This document shows positions 27,747 through 37,240 of a stretch of 64,000 nt of DNA, piece by piece (the stretch's first letter is position 1; every line of letters begins with the position of its first letter). The notes under the pieces were generated by a model. It did no database searches. It saw only the letters and a program-made list of their open reading frames with translations, and was not told where the DNA came from. The stretch comes from Streptomyces fagopyri. Its GTDB lineage: Bacteria > Actinomycetota > Actinomycetes > Streptomycetales > Streptomycetaceae. A program made the position numbers and the translations under genes. Where the stretch lies: contig NZ_CP045643.1 in NCBI RefSeq assembly GCF_009498275.1, forward strand, positions 3,162,001 through 3,226,000, given 5' to 3'.

Positions 27747-28209
27747 CGGGGCCACGGCGTCACCCGGGCCCGGCCGGCCCGGGTCCGCGTCCCCGGCCCG
27801 GCCGAGCACGGCTTCACGGACATGGCGGCACGAACGAGCCAATCCCTCTCAGGACGGGATCGTTCGTCACGTTCGCCACGGCGCCGTACGCGATCACGCC
27901 GACCACCACGACGGTGCGGTCGCGTCCGGGCCGGCACACGGGGACGCGCGGGTTCGTATACCGAACATGACCAACCGGAGAACGAAAGGATTCCGGCCAA
28001 GTTCTTGATGCGCTCCTGACAGGAGGTGAGATCTCCTGCCACTCTTCCCACGGTCGCTCCACAGCAACCTCACAGTGTCCGCTGCCGTGCCGCGACCGAA
28101 GACCTTCGTGCAACTGGTTCTGCGTACTGCCCTGTTCTGCCCGGACGGGTACCCACCGCCCGGATCCCCACTGGCCGCGCGAGCCGTGGCCACGCAGAAG
28201 GAGTCAGTG
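27747..28209. other. Upstream region of the first metalloprotease gene
   Basis: Apart from the terminator at its left end, this 460-bp spacer holds two inverted repeats: GTTCG-TATAC-CGAAC at 27952-27966 and CAGGAG-N7-CTCCTG at 28020-28038. From 27994 to 28048 it shares GGCCAA...TGCGCT...CTCCTGACA...CACTCTTCC with the region before the second metalloprotease. I see no gene in it. Confidence 0.6.
27762..27784 (+). terminator. Hairpin terminator after the MDR oxidoreductase
   Basis: ACCCGGGCC (27762-27770) pairs perfectly with GGCCCGGGT (27776-27784) around a 5-nt loop, 16 bp after the stop codon. Confidence 0.7.
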
Positions 28210-30249
28210 TTGAGCAGCATGTCCTCGCACAGACGCACCTCCCACACCGCCCGTCGCCGTGTCGCCGCCGTCGCCCTCGTCGGCGTCTCCGCCCTGCTGG
28301 CCGCCGCGGTCCAGTCGGGCGCCGCGAGCGCCGCACCCCAGAAGCCGGCCCCCGGCAAGGTCGACCCCGGCGCCGTCGCCCTGAGGCTCACCCCCTCGCA
28401 GCGCGCCGAGCTGATACGCGACGCCGACGCCGCCAAGGCGACCACCGCCAAGGACCTCGGCCTCGGCGCCAAGGAGTCGCTGGTCGCCCGTGACGTCATC
28501 AAGGACGCGGACGGCACGGTCCACACCCGCTACGAGCGGACCTACGGCGGACTCCCGGTCCTCGGCGGCGACCTGGTCGTCGACACCGCCAAGTCCGGCC
28601 GCACGGAGCGGGTCGTCAAGGCGACGGGGGCCGAGATCAAGGTCGCCTCCCTCACGCCCGCGGTCGCGGCCGGCACCGCCGAACGGCAGGCCCTCTCCGC
28701 CGCCAAGGCCGACGGGTCGAAGAAGACCGGCGCCGACCGCGCGCCCCGCAAGGTGATCTGGGCGGCGAACGGCAGGCCCACCCTCGCCTACGAGACCGTC
28801 GTCGGCGGCTTCCAGGACGACGGCACCCCGAACCAGCTGCACGTCATCACCGACGCGGCCACCGGCAAGAAGCTCTACGAGTACCAGGGCATCGAGACCG
28901 GCGTCGGCAACACCCAGTACAGCGGCCAGGTGACCCTGACGACGACGCAGTCGGGCTCCAACTACACGCTGACCGACGGCGCCCGCGGCGGCCACAAGAC
29001 GTACAACCTGAACCGTGGGACGTCCGGCACCGGGACGCTCTTCTCGCAGACGAGCGACACCTGGGGCAACGGCACCATCTCCAACGCCGCGACGGCCGGC
29101 GCCGACGCGCACTACGGCGCCGCGGAGACCTGGGACTTCTACAAGAACACGTTCAACCGCAGCGGCATCAAGAACAACGGTGTCGGCGCCTACTCCCGGG
29201 TCCACTACGGCAACGCGTACGTCAACGCGTTCTGGGACGACAGCTGCTTCTGCATGACGTACGGCGACGGCTCCGGCAACGCGGACCCGCTGACCGCCCT
29301 GGACGTGGCCGGCCACGAGATGAGCCACGGTGTCACCTCCAACACCGCGGGCCTCAACTACAGCGGCGAGTCCGGCGGCCTCAACGAGGCGACCTCCGAC
29401 ATCTTCGGAACCGGCGTCGAGTTCTACGCCAACAACGCCTCCGACCCCGGTGACTACCTCATCGGCGAGAAGATCGACATCAACGGCGACGGCACCCCGC
29501 TGCGCTACATGGACAAGCCCAGCAAGGACGGCGGCTCGGCGGACAACTGGTCCTCCAGCGTCGGCGGCCTGGACGTCCACTACTCCTCGGGCGTCGCGAA
29601 CCACTTCTTCTACCTGCTGTCCGAGGGCAGCGGCGCCAAGGTCATCAACGGCGTCAGCTACAACTCGCCGACCGGCGACGGCCTCCCCGTCACCGGCATC
29701 GGCCGCGACAAGGCCCTGCAGATCTGGTACCGGGCGCTCACCACCAAGTTCACCTCGACCACCAACTACGCGGCGGCCCGCACCGGCACGCTCGCGGCGG
29801 CGGGTGAGCTGTACGGCACCACCAGCGCCGAGTACACGGCGGTCCAGAACGCCTGGGCGGCCGTGAAGGTCGGCTCGCGCCCGGGCGGCGGCGGTGGCGG
29901 TACGTCGTTCGAGAACACGGCCGACGTATCAATTCCGGACAACGGAGCGGCGGTCACCTCCTCGGTCGCCGTCACCGGCCGCACCGGCAACGCCCCGTCG
30001 AACCTGCTGGTCGACGTGAACATCGTGCACACCTGGCGCGGCGACCTGGTCATCGATCTGGTGGCCCCGGACGGCTCGACCTACCGGCTGAAGAACTTCA
30101 GCTCGTCGGACTCCGCGGACAACGTCCAGGAGACGTACACGGTCAACGCCTCCTCCGAAGTCGCCAACGGCACCTGGAAGTTGAAGGTCCAGGACCAGGC
30201 GGCACAGGACACCGGCTACATCAACAGCTGGAAGCTGACCTTCCCGTAG
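28210..30249 (+). CDS. Secreted M4 neutral zinc metalloprotease with C-terminal P domain
   Basis: About 679 residues. The AAGGAG box at 28198-28203 fits a TTG start at 28210 best; GTG 28207 and ATG 28219 are in frame. A Sec signal ends near ASAAP. An FTP/PepSY propeptide (to ~225) is followed by the thermolysin-like domain with zinc site GHEMSH (His369) and GGLNEATSDIFG, which supplies the third ligand. After a GGGGG linker, residues ~564-679 form a P/Homo B domain (DVNIVHTWRGDLVIDLVAPD), the module that stabilises subtilisin-like convertases and occurs in many streptomycete metalloproteases. It should be an extracellular endoprotease. A close paralogue without the P domain follows. Confidence 0.93.
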   Translation: MSSMSSHRRTSHTARRRVAAVALVGVSALLAAAVQSGAASAAPQKPAPGKVDPGAVALRLTPSQRAELIRDADAAKATTAKDLGLGAKESLVARDVIKDADGTVHTRYERTYGGLPVLGGDLVVDTAKSGRTERVVKATGAEIKVASLTPAVAAGTAERQALSAAKADGSKKTGADRAPRKVIWAANGRPTLAYETVVGGFQDDGTPNQLHVITDAATGKKLYEYQGIETGVGNTQYSGQVTLTTTQSGSNYTLTDGARGGHKTYNLNRGTSGTGTLFSQTSDTWGNGTISNAATAGADAHYGAAETWDFYKNTFNRSGIKNNGVGAYSRVHYGNAYVNAFWDDSCFCMTYGDGSGNADPLTALDVAGHEMSHGVTSNTAGLNYSGESGGLNEATSDIFGTGVEFYANNASDPGDYLIGEKIDINGDGTPLRYMDKPSKDGGSADNWSSSVGGLDVHYSSGVANHFFYLLSEGSGAKVINGVSYNSPTGDGLPVTGIGRDKALQIWYRALTTKFTSTTNYAAARTGTLAAAGELYGTTSAEYTAVQNAWAAVKVGSRPGGGGGGTSFENTADVSIPDNGAAVTSSVAVTGRTGNAPSNLLVDVNIVHTWRGDLVIDLVAPDGSTYRLKNFSSSDSADNVQETYTVNASSEVANGTWKLKVQDQAAQDTGYINSWKLTFP

Positions 30250-30276
30250 ACCGCGGTTGGACGCGAGCCGAAGACA

Positions 30277-30321
30277 GGGCGCCGCTCCGGTGGTTCAACT
30301 CCCCGGGGCGGCGCCCTCTTT
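30277..30321 (+). terminator. Hairpin terminator between the two metalloprotease genes
   Basis: GGGCGCCGCTCCGG and CCCCGGGGCGGCGCCC form a long GC stem followed by TCTTT, about 28 bp after the first protease stop codon. It makes the two paralogues separate transcription units. Confidence 0.8.
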
Positions 30322-30405
30322 GCGTCACCCGGAGTTTGCGTTGCCCTGCCTTTTACCCTTGATCGGGTCCGTATTACGTACAGCGATCTTCATCCAACGG
30401 ACGCT

Positions 30406-30466
30406 TTTCGGCCAACCTGCGCTTGCACTCCTGACATGTACGCGCCCTGGATGTCACTCTTCCACC
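30406..30466 (+). promoter_or_regulatory. Upstream element shared with the paralogous protease gene
   Basis: CGGCCAA, TGCGCT, CTCCTGACA and CACTCTTCC occur in the same order here and at 27994-28048, with small spacing changes. They lie 80-140 bp before the second protease start and about 160-215 bp before the first. Shared non-coding sequence may be a co-regulatory element or a leftover of the duplication. Confidence 0.4.
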
Positions 30467-30547
30467 GCACGGCTCACCCGCACCGCAACTTCGCATCGTC
30501 CGGACGACCACCCCACGGCGCCGGACGCCCCCACAGAAGGAGCTTGC

Positions 30548-32209
30548 GTGACTCCCCTCTACGCGCGTCACAAGCGCACCACCCTGGCCATCGCCACCGC
30601 TGTCGCCGCCGGAGCCCTGCTCACCACCGGTCTGACCACCGGTGCCTCCGCCCAGTCCGAGCCGCTCGCCGCGGCCGGCCGGGCGAAGCTCCCCGGCGCC
30701 ACGGTCCAGCTGTCCGCCGCCGCGCGCACCGGCCTGATCAAGCAGGCCGACGCGGCAGCGCCCCGGACAGCCCAGCAGATAGGCCTCGGTGCCAAGGAGA
30801 AGCTGGTCGTCAGAGACGTCGTCAAGGACGTGGACGGCACGGTGCACACCCGCTACGAGCGCACGTACAACGGCCTCCCGGTCCTCGGCGGCGACCTGGT
30901 CGTCCACGAGTCCGAGGCCGGCCGGACCGAGGGCGTCACCAAGGCCGTGACAGCGGCCATCAAGGTCGCCTCCCTCAAGCCGCAGGTCACCACCGCGAAG
31001 GCGGAGAAGCAGGCGCTGACCGCCGCGCAGTCGGCCGGCTCCGCGCAGACCAGCGCCGACCGCGCCCCCCGCAAGGTGATCTGGGCCGCCACCGGCAAGC
31101 CCACCCTCGCCTACGAGACCGTCGTCGGCGGCCTCCAGGACGACGGCACCCCGAACGAACTGCACGTCATCACCGACGCGGCCACCGGTAAGAAGCTCTA
31201 CGAGTACCAGGGCATCGAGACCGGCACCGGCAAGAGCCTCTACTCCGGCACCGTCACCCTCAGCACCACCAAGTCGGGCACGACGTACAACCTGACGGAC
31301 GGCACGCGCGGCGGCCACAAGACGTACAACCTCAAGCACGGGACGTCGGGCACCGGCACGCTGTTCACCGACGCCGACGACGTGTGGGGCACCGGCACCG
31401 CCTCCAGCTCCACCACGGACCAGACGGCGGCCGCCGACGCCGCCTACGGGGCCCAGGAGACCTGGGACTTCTACAAGAACACGTTCAACCGCAGCGGCAT
31501 CAAGAACAACGGCGTGGGCGCCTACTCCCGGGTCCACTACGGCAGTTCGTACGTCAACGCGTTCTGGGACGACAGCTGCTTCTGCATGACGTACGGCGAC
31601 GGCTCCGGGAACACCCACCCGCTGACCTCGCTGGACGTGGCCGGCCACGAGATGAGCCACGGTGTCACCTCCAACACCGCGGGCCTCAACTACAGCGGCG
31701 AGTCCGGCGGCCTCAACGAGGCGACCTCCGACATCTTCGGAACCGGCGTCGAGTTCTACGCGGCCAACGCCTCGGACCCCGGTGACTACCTCATCGGCGA
31801 GAAGATCAACATCAACGGCGACGGCACCCCGCTGCGCTACATGGACAAGCCCAGCAAGGACGGCGGCTCGGCGGACTCGTGGTCCTCCACGGTCGGCAAC
31901 AAGGACGTGCACTACTCGTCCGGCGTCGCGAACCACTTCTTCTACCTCCTCGCGGAGGGCAGCGGCGCGAAGACCATCAACGGCGTCTCCTACAACTCGC
32001 CGACGTCCAACGGCTCCACGGTCACCGGCATCGGCCGCGCCAAGGCCCTGCAGATCTGGTACAAGGCGCTGACGACCTACATGACGTCGACGACGAACTA
32101 CAAGGCCGCCCGCACCGCGACGCTCTCCGCGGCGTCCGCGCTGTACGGATCCGGCAGCACGGAGTACACGACGGTGGCGGCGGCCTGGGCCGCGGTCAAC
32201 GTGAACTAG
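30548..32209 (+). CDS. Secreted M4 neutral zinc metalloprotease (no P domain)
   Basis: 553 residues from a GTG at 30548 behind GAAGGAG. Signal peptide (TLAIATAVAAGALLTTG...ASAQ), FTP/PepSY propeptide to about residue 210, and the M4 catalytic domain with GHEMSH (His367), GGLNEATSDIFG and the C-terminal all-helical half ending AAWAAVNVN. It is nearly identical to the preceding protease through the catalytic centre, but ends where that protein continues into its P domain. It should be an extracellular thermolysin-type endoprotease. Arrangement and similarity indicate tandem duplication followed by loss or gain of the P domain. Confidence 0.93.
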   Translation: MTPLYARHKRTTLAIATAVAAGALLTTGLTTGASAQSEPLAAAGRAKLPGATVQLSAAARTGLIKQADAAAPRTAQQIGLGAKEKLVVRDVVKDVDGTVHTRYERTYNGLPVLGGDLVVHESEAGRTEGVTKAVTAAIKVASLKPQVTTAKAEKQALTAAQSAGSAQTSADRAPRKVIWAATGKPTLAYETVVGGLQDDGTPNELHVITDAATGKKLYEYQGIETGTGKSLYSGTVTLSTTKSGTTYNLTDGTRGGHKTYNLKHGTSGTGTLFTDADDVWGTGTASSSTTDQTAAADAAYGAQETWDFYKNTFNRSGIKNNGVGAYSRVHYGSSYVNAFWDDSCFCMTYGDGSGNTHPLTSLDVAGHEMSHGVTSNTAGLNYSGESGGLNEATSDIFGTGVEFYAANASDPGDYLIGEKININGDGTPLRYMDKPSKDGGSADSWSSTVGNKDVHYSSGVANHFFYLLAEGSGAKTINGVSYNSPTSNGSTVTGIGRAKALQIWYKALTTYMTSTTNYKAARTATLSAASALYGSGSTEYTTVAAAWAAVNVN

Positions 32210-32225
32210 TGATCCGCTAGGCACC

Positions 32226-32266
32226 AGGGCGGTACCCGGGGAGCGGTCGGCTCCGGGTACCGCCCT
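32226..32266 (+). terminator. Hairpin terminator after the second metalloprotease
   Basis: AGGGCGGTACCCGG (32226-32239) pairs perfectly with CCGGGTACCGCCCT (32253-32266) around a 13-nt loop. It ends directly at the -10 hexamer of the next gene. Confidence 0.8.
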
Positions 32267-32271
32267 ACGCT
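32266..32271 (+). promoter_or_regulatory. -10 hexamer for a leaderless transcript
   Basis: TACGCT (TANNNT) lies 6 bp before the ATG at 32278, the spacing of streptomycete leaderless genes, and no ribosome-binding site is present. No clear -35 is seen; the upstream terminator stem occupies that position. Confidence 0.4.
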
Positions 32272-32277
32272 GTCCCC

Positions 32278-32796
32278 ATGGTCTCCCCGGACACTCCCTT
32301 CACCTACGAGGACGTGGGCGCGACGCGCGACGGCCGCTGCCCGCCGGGGTTCCGACCCCTCCACCTCCGCACCCGCATCGGCGAGGGCGAGGAGGTCTTC
32401 CGCGCCGCCTCCGAAGCCGTCATGACCTGGGCGATGCACCGGGAGACGGGGGTGGCCATATCCGCCGGCACCGACAGAGCCGCCCCCGGCACCGACGTCA
32501 CCGTCGGCCTCGGCCCGATCAAGGCACCCTGCCGGGTGGTCTGGACGGTCGAGGAGTACCGGCGCGCGGGCTGGGCGTACGGCACGCTGCCGGGCCACCC
32601 CGAGAGCGGCGAGGAGTCCTTCGTGGTCGACCGGACCGGCGACGGCACGGTCTGGCTGACCGTGACCGCCTTCAGCCGCGCGGCCAGGTGGTACTCCCGC
32701 GCGGCCGGCCCGGCGACCCGCGGCCTCCAGCACGCGTACGCCCGCCGCTGCGGTCTGGCCCTGCGCCGCCTGTGCTCGGGACTCGACCCGCTCTGA
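32278..32796 (+). CDS. DUF1990 family protein
   Basis: 172 residues matching the DUF1990 family: an N-terminal YEDVGATRDGRCPPGFRPLHLRTRIG, a central GTDVTVGLGPIKAPCRVVWTVEE and a late YGTLPGHPESGEESFVVDR followed by VWLTVTAFSRAARWYSRAAGP. The family has no proven function; the fold is predicted to resemble START/polyketide-cyclase-like ligand-binding proteins. There is no signal peptide. A -10 hexamer 6 bp upstream suggests a leaderless mRNA. It is convergent with glgP, with only 37 bp between the stop codons. Confidence 0.85.
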   Translation: MVSPDTPFTYEDVGATRDGRCPPGFRPLHLRTRIGEGEEVFRAASEAVMTWAMHRETGVAISAGTDRAAPGTDVTVGLGPIKAPCRVVWTVEEYRRAGWAYGTLPGHPESGEESFVVDRTGDGTVWLTVTAFSRAARWYSRAAGPATRGLQHAYARRCGLALRRLCSGLDPL

Positions 32797-32833
32797 CGGC
32801 GGCGCGGGCCACCGCGCCCCGGCGCGCCGGGAC

Positions 32834-35452
32834 TCAGCGCATCAGGACCCCGGCCGCCTCCCCCACTCCCTCCGCGGGCACCGCGACGACCCCCACCTCG
32901 GCGCTCGACGCGAGCAGCCGGTGGGTGGGCAGGATGCGGACCGTGTAGCCGAAGGGGCCCGTGCGGTCGAGGGAGAGCGGGCCCTCGTACACCCACCGTC
33001 CCTCCGGGTCGGGGCCGCCCGCCGGCTTCAGCGGGACGCAGGTCGCGTCGGCGATGCGGTCCCGCGAGTCGACGCGCCCGGAGACCGCCTGCACCTCGAC
33101 GTCGTCGGGGGCGAGATCGGCCAGCGCGACCCGGACGCGCAGGGAGAGGGTGGTTCCGAGTTCGGCCGTGGTCGTCGCGGCGGAGGCCTCCACGTGGTCG
33201 ACCGCGACCCGGGGCCAGGCGGCCCGCACACGGGACTTCCAGGACGCCAGCTCGCGGGCCGCGTCCGGGGAGAGCGCGCGGTGCGAGCGGGCCGCGGGGG
33301 TGTACAGGCGCTCCACGTACTCCCGCACCATCCGCCCGGCCAGTACCTTCGGGCCGAGATGGGTCAGCGTCTGGCGGACCATCTCGATCCAGCGGTCCGG
33401 CAGACCGCCCTGGCCCCGCTCGTAGAAGCGGGGGGCGACGCGCTGCTCCAGCAGGTCGTACAGCGCCGACGCCTCCAGGTCGTCGCGCCGGTCGTCGTCG
33501 GTCGCCGTGCCGTCCGCGGTCGGGATCGCCCAGCCGAAGTCGGGCCGGAACCACTCGTCCCACCAGCCGTCCAGCACCGAGAGGTTGAGGCAGCCGTTGA
33601 GCGCCGCCTTCATCCCGCTCGTCCCGCACGCCTCCAGCGGACGCAGCGGGTTGTTGAGCCAGATGTCGCAGCCCGGGTAGAGCTTCTGCGCCATCGCCAT
33701 GCCGTAGTCGGGCAGGAACACGATCCGGTGGCGCACCCGCGGGTCGTCCGCGAACCGGACGAGTTCCTGCACCAGACGCTTGCCGCCGTCGTCGGCGGGG
33801 TGCGCCTTGCCCGCCACGACGATCTGGACCGGCCGCTCGCTGTGCAGCAGCAGGTCCATCAGCCGGTCCCGGTCCCGCAGCATCAGCGTCAGCCGTTTGT
33901 ACGAGGGGACGCGGCGCGCGAAGCCGACGGTCAGTACGTCGGGGTCGAGCACCCCGTCGATCCAGCCGAGTTCGGCGGTCCCGGCACCGCGCTGGCGCCA
34001 GGAGGCGTACAGCCGCTCGCGCACCTCCACCACCAGTTGCTCCCGCAGCACCCGGCGCAGGTCCCAGATCTCCTGGTCGGCGATGTCCGCCACGGCGTCC
34101 CAGCGGTCCGAGCCGCCGACCGTGAACGCGTCCTCGGTGCGCTGCGCGCCGATCTGGCGGGCGCCGAGCCTAAAGACCTCCGGCGCCACCCAGGTCGGGG
34201 CGTGCACACCGTTGGTCACCGAGGTGATCGGGACCTCGTCCGGGTCGAATCCCGGCCACAGACCGGAGAACATCTCCCGGCTGACGTGGCCGTGCAGCAG
34301 GGAGACGCCGTTCGCGCGCTGTCCCAGCCTGAGGCCCATCACCGCCATGTTGAAGAGGTTCGGTTCGCCGCCCGGATAGGTCTCCATGCCGAGGCCGAGG
34401 ATCCGCTCGACGTCGATGCCGGGGAGTTCGGCGTCGGGACCGAAGTGGTGGGCCACCAGTTCACGGTCGAAACGGTCGATCCCGGCCGGGACGGGGGTGT
34501 GGGTGGTGAAGACCGTGCCGGCCCGAACGGCCTCCAGCGAGGCCTCGAAGTCGAGCCCGGTCTCGGCGAGTTCGGCGATCCTCTCCAGTCCGAGGAAGCC
34601 CGCGTGCCCCTCGTTGGTGTGGAACACCTCGGGCTGCGCGTGGCCGGTGAGGCGACAGTACGTCCGTACCGCGCGCACCCCGCCTATGCCGAGCAGCATC
34701 TCCTGGAGCAGCCGGTGTTCGCTGCCTCCGCCGTACAGCCGGTCGGTCACCCCGCGCTCGCCGAGGCCGTTCTCCTCCACGTCCGAGTCCAGCATGAGCA
34801 GGGGCACCCGGCCGACCTGGGCCAGCCAGATCCGCGCCCGCAGCGCCCGTCCGCCGGGGAGGGCCAGCGTCACCTGGGCGGGTGTCCCGTCGATCTCGCG
34901 CAGCGGTACCAACGGGAGTTCGTTCGGGTCCAGGAGCGGATAGTGCTCCTGCTGCCAGCCGTCCCGGGACAGGGACTGCCGGAAGTAGCCGTGCCGGTAC
35001 AGGAGGCCGACACCGATCAGGGGTACGCCCAGGTCGCTGGCGGCCTTCAGATGGTCACCGGCGAGGATGCCGAGACCCCCGGAGTACTGCGGGAGCGCGG
35101 CCGTGATGCCGAACTCCGGTGAGAAGTAGGCGATGGCCGTGGGGAGTTCGGACGACTGGACCTGGTACCAGCGTTCGCCGGTCATGTAGTCGCGCAGGTC
35201 GTCGGCGACTGCGGCGAGCCGGCGCAGGAAGCGGCGGTCCTCCGCGAGATCCGCCAGCCGCCGGGGCGGCACGCTGCCCAGCAGCCGTACGGGGTCGCCG
35301 TCCGACGCGGACCAGCGCTCGGGATCGACGGACTGGAAGAGGTCGCGGGTCTCGGCGTGCCAGGACCAGCGCAGATTGCGCGCCAGGTCGCTGAGCGGGT
35401 GGAGGGCTTCGGGCAGGACGGGCCGGACGGTGAATCTGCGGATTGCCTTCAC
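32834..35452 (-). CDS. glgP: Alpha-glucan (glycogen/maltodextrin) phosphorylase
   Basis: 872 residues from a GTG at 35452 behind AAGGTGGAA. It is the compact bacterial alpha-glucan phosphorylase type (GT35): an N-terminal DUF3417-like segment (LHPLSDLARNLRWSWHAETRDLF), catalytic core with YFSPEFGI, HTNEGHAGFL and the PLP-binding region EACGTSGMKAALNG, with Lys615 as the likely Schiff-base residue. It should release glucose-1-phosphate from the non-reducing ends of alpha-1,4-glucan. It is adjacent to the GlgE operon but in the opposite direction and separated from it by a protease gene. With GlgX it forms the degradative arm. Confidence 0.93.
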   Translation of the reverse strand: MKAIRRFTVRPVLPEALHPLSDLARNLRWSWHAETRDLFQSVDPERWSASDGDPVRLLGSVPPRRLADLAEDRRFLRRLAAVADDLRDYMTGERWYQVQSSELPTAIAYFSPEFGITAALPQYSGGLGILAGDHLKAASDLGVPLIGVGLLYRHGYFRQSLSRDGWQQEHYPLLDPNELPLVPLREIDGTPAQVTLALPGGRALRARIWLAQVGRVPLLMLDSDVEENGLGERGVTDRLYGGGSEHRLLQEMLLGIGGVRAVRTYCRLTGHAQPEVFHTNEGHAGFLGLERIAELAETGLDFEASLEAVRAGTVFTTHTPVPAGIDRFDRELVAHHFGPDAELPGIDVERILGLGMETYPGGEPNLFNMAVMGLRLGQRANGVSLLHGHVSREMFSGLWPGFDPDEVPITSVTNGVHAPTWVAPEVFRLGARQIGAQRTEDAFTVGGSDRWDAVADIADQEIWDLRRVLREQLVVEVRERLYASWRQRGAGTAELGWIDGVLDPDVLTVGFARRVPSYKRLTLMLRDRDRLMDLLLHSERPVQIVVAGKAHPADDGGKRLVQELVRFADDPRVRHRIVFLPDYGMAMAQKLYPGCDIWLNNPLRPLEACGTSGMKAALNGCLNLSVLDGWWDEWFRPDFGWAIPTADGTATDDDRRDDLEASALYDLLEQRVAPRFYERGQGGLPDRWIEMVRQTLTHLGPKVLAGRMVREYVERLYTPAARSHRALSPDAARELASWKSRVRAAWPRVAVDHVEASAATTTAELGTTLSLRVRVALADLAPDDVEVQAVSGRVDSRDRIADATCVPLKPAGGPDPEGRWVYEGPLSLDRTGPFGYTVRILPTHRLLASSAEVGVVAVPAEGVGEAAGVLMR

Positions 35453-35835
35453 GAGTTCCACCTTCACGAAGGACGTAAGCGGCAGGACGTACGCGGCTGA
35501 GGGACGCACGTCCTTGTGCGCCCTTCGTCATCCACGACGTTAGCGGCGAGAGTGCCTCCGCAACTACGGCGCACGGGGGAACTCCGGCGTGGACGGGCGG
35601 GGTCGTCCGGCCCCGGACGGCCCCTTGACAGGGCCCCGGACAGCACGGCGCGTGGGGCGTCGGCTCTCCGCGGTCTCCCCCGCACGCCACGACTGATATG
35701 GCCGATTCCGCACTCATGGGCGGCCTTGTGGCACTTCACACCGCACGAGAGGCTGCCAGGTGGCGTGCGGCGGACCGCGGTCCGTACCGGTCGGCCCGGT
35801 CCGCGCGCTCCGAGTCGAGGAGGGGAACCCACGTC
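35453..35835. other. Divergent region between glgP and the subtilase gene
   Basis: This 383-bp region must hold both promoters. Open frames that cross it have Arg-rich, non-protein-like translations. I see no confident -35/-10 pair. A GAGGAGGGGAA ribosome-binding site marks the right end. Confidence 0.5.
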
Positions 35836-37038
35836 ATGGCACGGTCGAGACGGTGGCGTCCGCACGGGGCGGGAGGCCTGGTCGCGGTCGTGACGGCCGC
35901 GGTGCTCTCGGTCGTCGCGCCACCGGCGCACGCCACACCCGGGGGCCGGCCGGAGGGGGTCGGCGCCCCCGGTTCCGTCGGCGGAAGTTACATCGTGACG
36001 CTGAAGGGGGGCACCCTGGCTCCGTCCCCTGAGGGAAAGGGCATCGCCGAGGAGTACGGGGCGAAAATCAGCCATACGTATGGCACCGCGCTCAACGGCT
36101 ATGCCGTGCGGGCGGGTGCGCGGCAGGCCCGCCGGCTCGCGGCCGACCCCCGGGTGGCCTCGGTCGTCCAGGACACCCGGGTGCGGCTCGACCGGGCCGG
36201 GAGGAACCCGCCGTCCTGGGGCCTGGACCGGATCGACCAGCCCGGTCTGCCGCTCGACAGGAGCTACACCGCACCGGCACCGGGCGGCGCGGGCGTGACC
36301 GTGTACGTCATCGACACCGGCATCCGGATCACGCACCGGGACTTCGGCGGCCGGGCCCGCTACGGCTGGGACTTCGTCGGCAACGACCGGACCGCGGGCG
36401 ACGGCAACGGACACGGCACCCATGTCGCGGCCACCGTCGCCGGGACGGAGTACGGCGTCGCCGGGAAGGCCCGGGTCGTCGCCGTCCGGGTGCTGGGCGA
36501 CGACGGCTCCGGCACCACCGCGCAGGTCATCGCGGGCATCGACTGGGTGACCCGGCACGCGCACCGGCCCGCGGTCGCCAACCTGAGCCTGGGCGGGAAG
36601 GCGAACGCCCAGCTGGACGCCGCCGTACGCAACTCGATCGCCTCGGGGGTGACCTACACGGTCGCCGCGGGCAATGGCGGAAAACCGGCCAATCTGTACT
36701 CCCCCGCCCGCGTCACGCAGGCCCTCACCGTCGGCGCCGTCGACCGGACCGACACGCGGGCGCGATTCTCCGACTACGGCGCCTCGGTGGACCTCTTCGC
36801 GCCCGGCGTGGCGATCACCTCCGCGTCGTACCGGAGCGACACCGGGACGGCGACCCTCTCCGGTACGTCGATGGCGAGTCCGCACGTCGCGGGCGCGGCG
36901 GCGCTCTATCTGGCCGACCACCGCCGGGCGACACCGGCCGAGGTGGGCAGGGCACTCCTGCGGCGCGCGGTGCCCGGGAGGGTCACCGGCGCGGGGGCGG
37001 GCTCTCCCGACAGGCTGCTGCGGGTCGGCGGTCCCTAG
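35836..37038 (+). CDS. Secreted subtilisin-like serine protease (S8)
   Basis: 400 residues from an ATG at 35836 behind GAGGAGGGGAA; an in-frame upstream extension lacks coding character. Signal peptide (LVAVVTAAVLSVVAPPAHA), I9 inhibitor propeptide (SYIVTLKGG to about residue 115), then the catalytic domain with Asp160 (VYVIDTGI), His193 (GNGHGTHVA) and Ser345 (LSGTSMASPH). This is the proteinase K/aqualysin-like group with WGLDRIDQ at the mature start. It should be an extracellular endoprotease. It is wedged between glgP and glgE, two metabolic genes with no obvious link to proteolysis, and is closed off by its own terminator. Confidence 0.94.
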   Translation: MARSRRWRPHGAGGLVAVVTAAVLSVVAPPAHATPGGRPEGVGAPGSVGGSYIVTLKGGTLAPSPEGKGIAEEYGAKISHTYGTALNGYAVRAGARQARRLAADPRVASVVQDTRVRLDRAGRNPPSWGLDRIDQPGLPLDRSYTAPAPGGAGVTVYVIDTGIRITHRDFGGRARYGWDFVGNDRTAGDGNGHGTHVAATVAGTEYGVAGKARVVAVRVLGDDGSGTTAQVIAGIDWVTRHAHRPAVANLSLGGKANAQLDAAVRNSIASGVTYTVAAGNGGKPANLYSPARVTQALTVGAVDRTDTRARFSDYGASVDLFAPGVAITSASYRSDTGTATLSGTSMASPHVAGAAALYLADHRRATPAEVGRALLRRAVPGRVTGAGAGSPDRLLRVGGP

Positions 37039-37062
37039 AGATCCGCCCCGGGGGGGGCGTGA

Positions 37063-37093
37063 ACCGGCCCCGTCCACACGGGACGAGGCCGGT
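37063..37093 (+). terminator. Hairpin terminator after the subtilase gene
   Basis: ACCGGCCCCGTCC pairs with GGACGAGGCCGGT (one internal mismatch) around a 5-nt loop, followed by CTTGT. It separates the protease from the glgE operon. Confidence 0.75.
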
Positions 37094-37240
37094 CTTGTAC
37101 GCGGACACAGGCGTAAGGAGTTAACAAAGCGTCGGATTGCCCACCCGAACAGGGTGGGAAGGCTCCTGCGGTACAGCCCGCAGGCCCCACCTCCCCACAC
37201 CCTCATCCGCCCACCCACGTTGACGCGGACAGGAGCGGTC

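Noticed and set aside
34167..34175. Possible TTA codon in glgP
   Set aside because: The TTA letters on the minus strand span two codons (TTT AGG), so no leucine TTA codon is present.
36674..37240. In-frame N-terminal extension of GlgE into the subtilase gene
   Set aside because: It overlaps the subtilase catalytic region and crosses a terminator. The ATG at 37241 has AGGAG and matches the known GlgE length.
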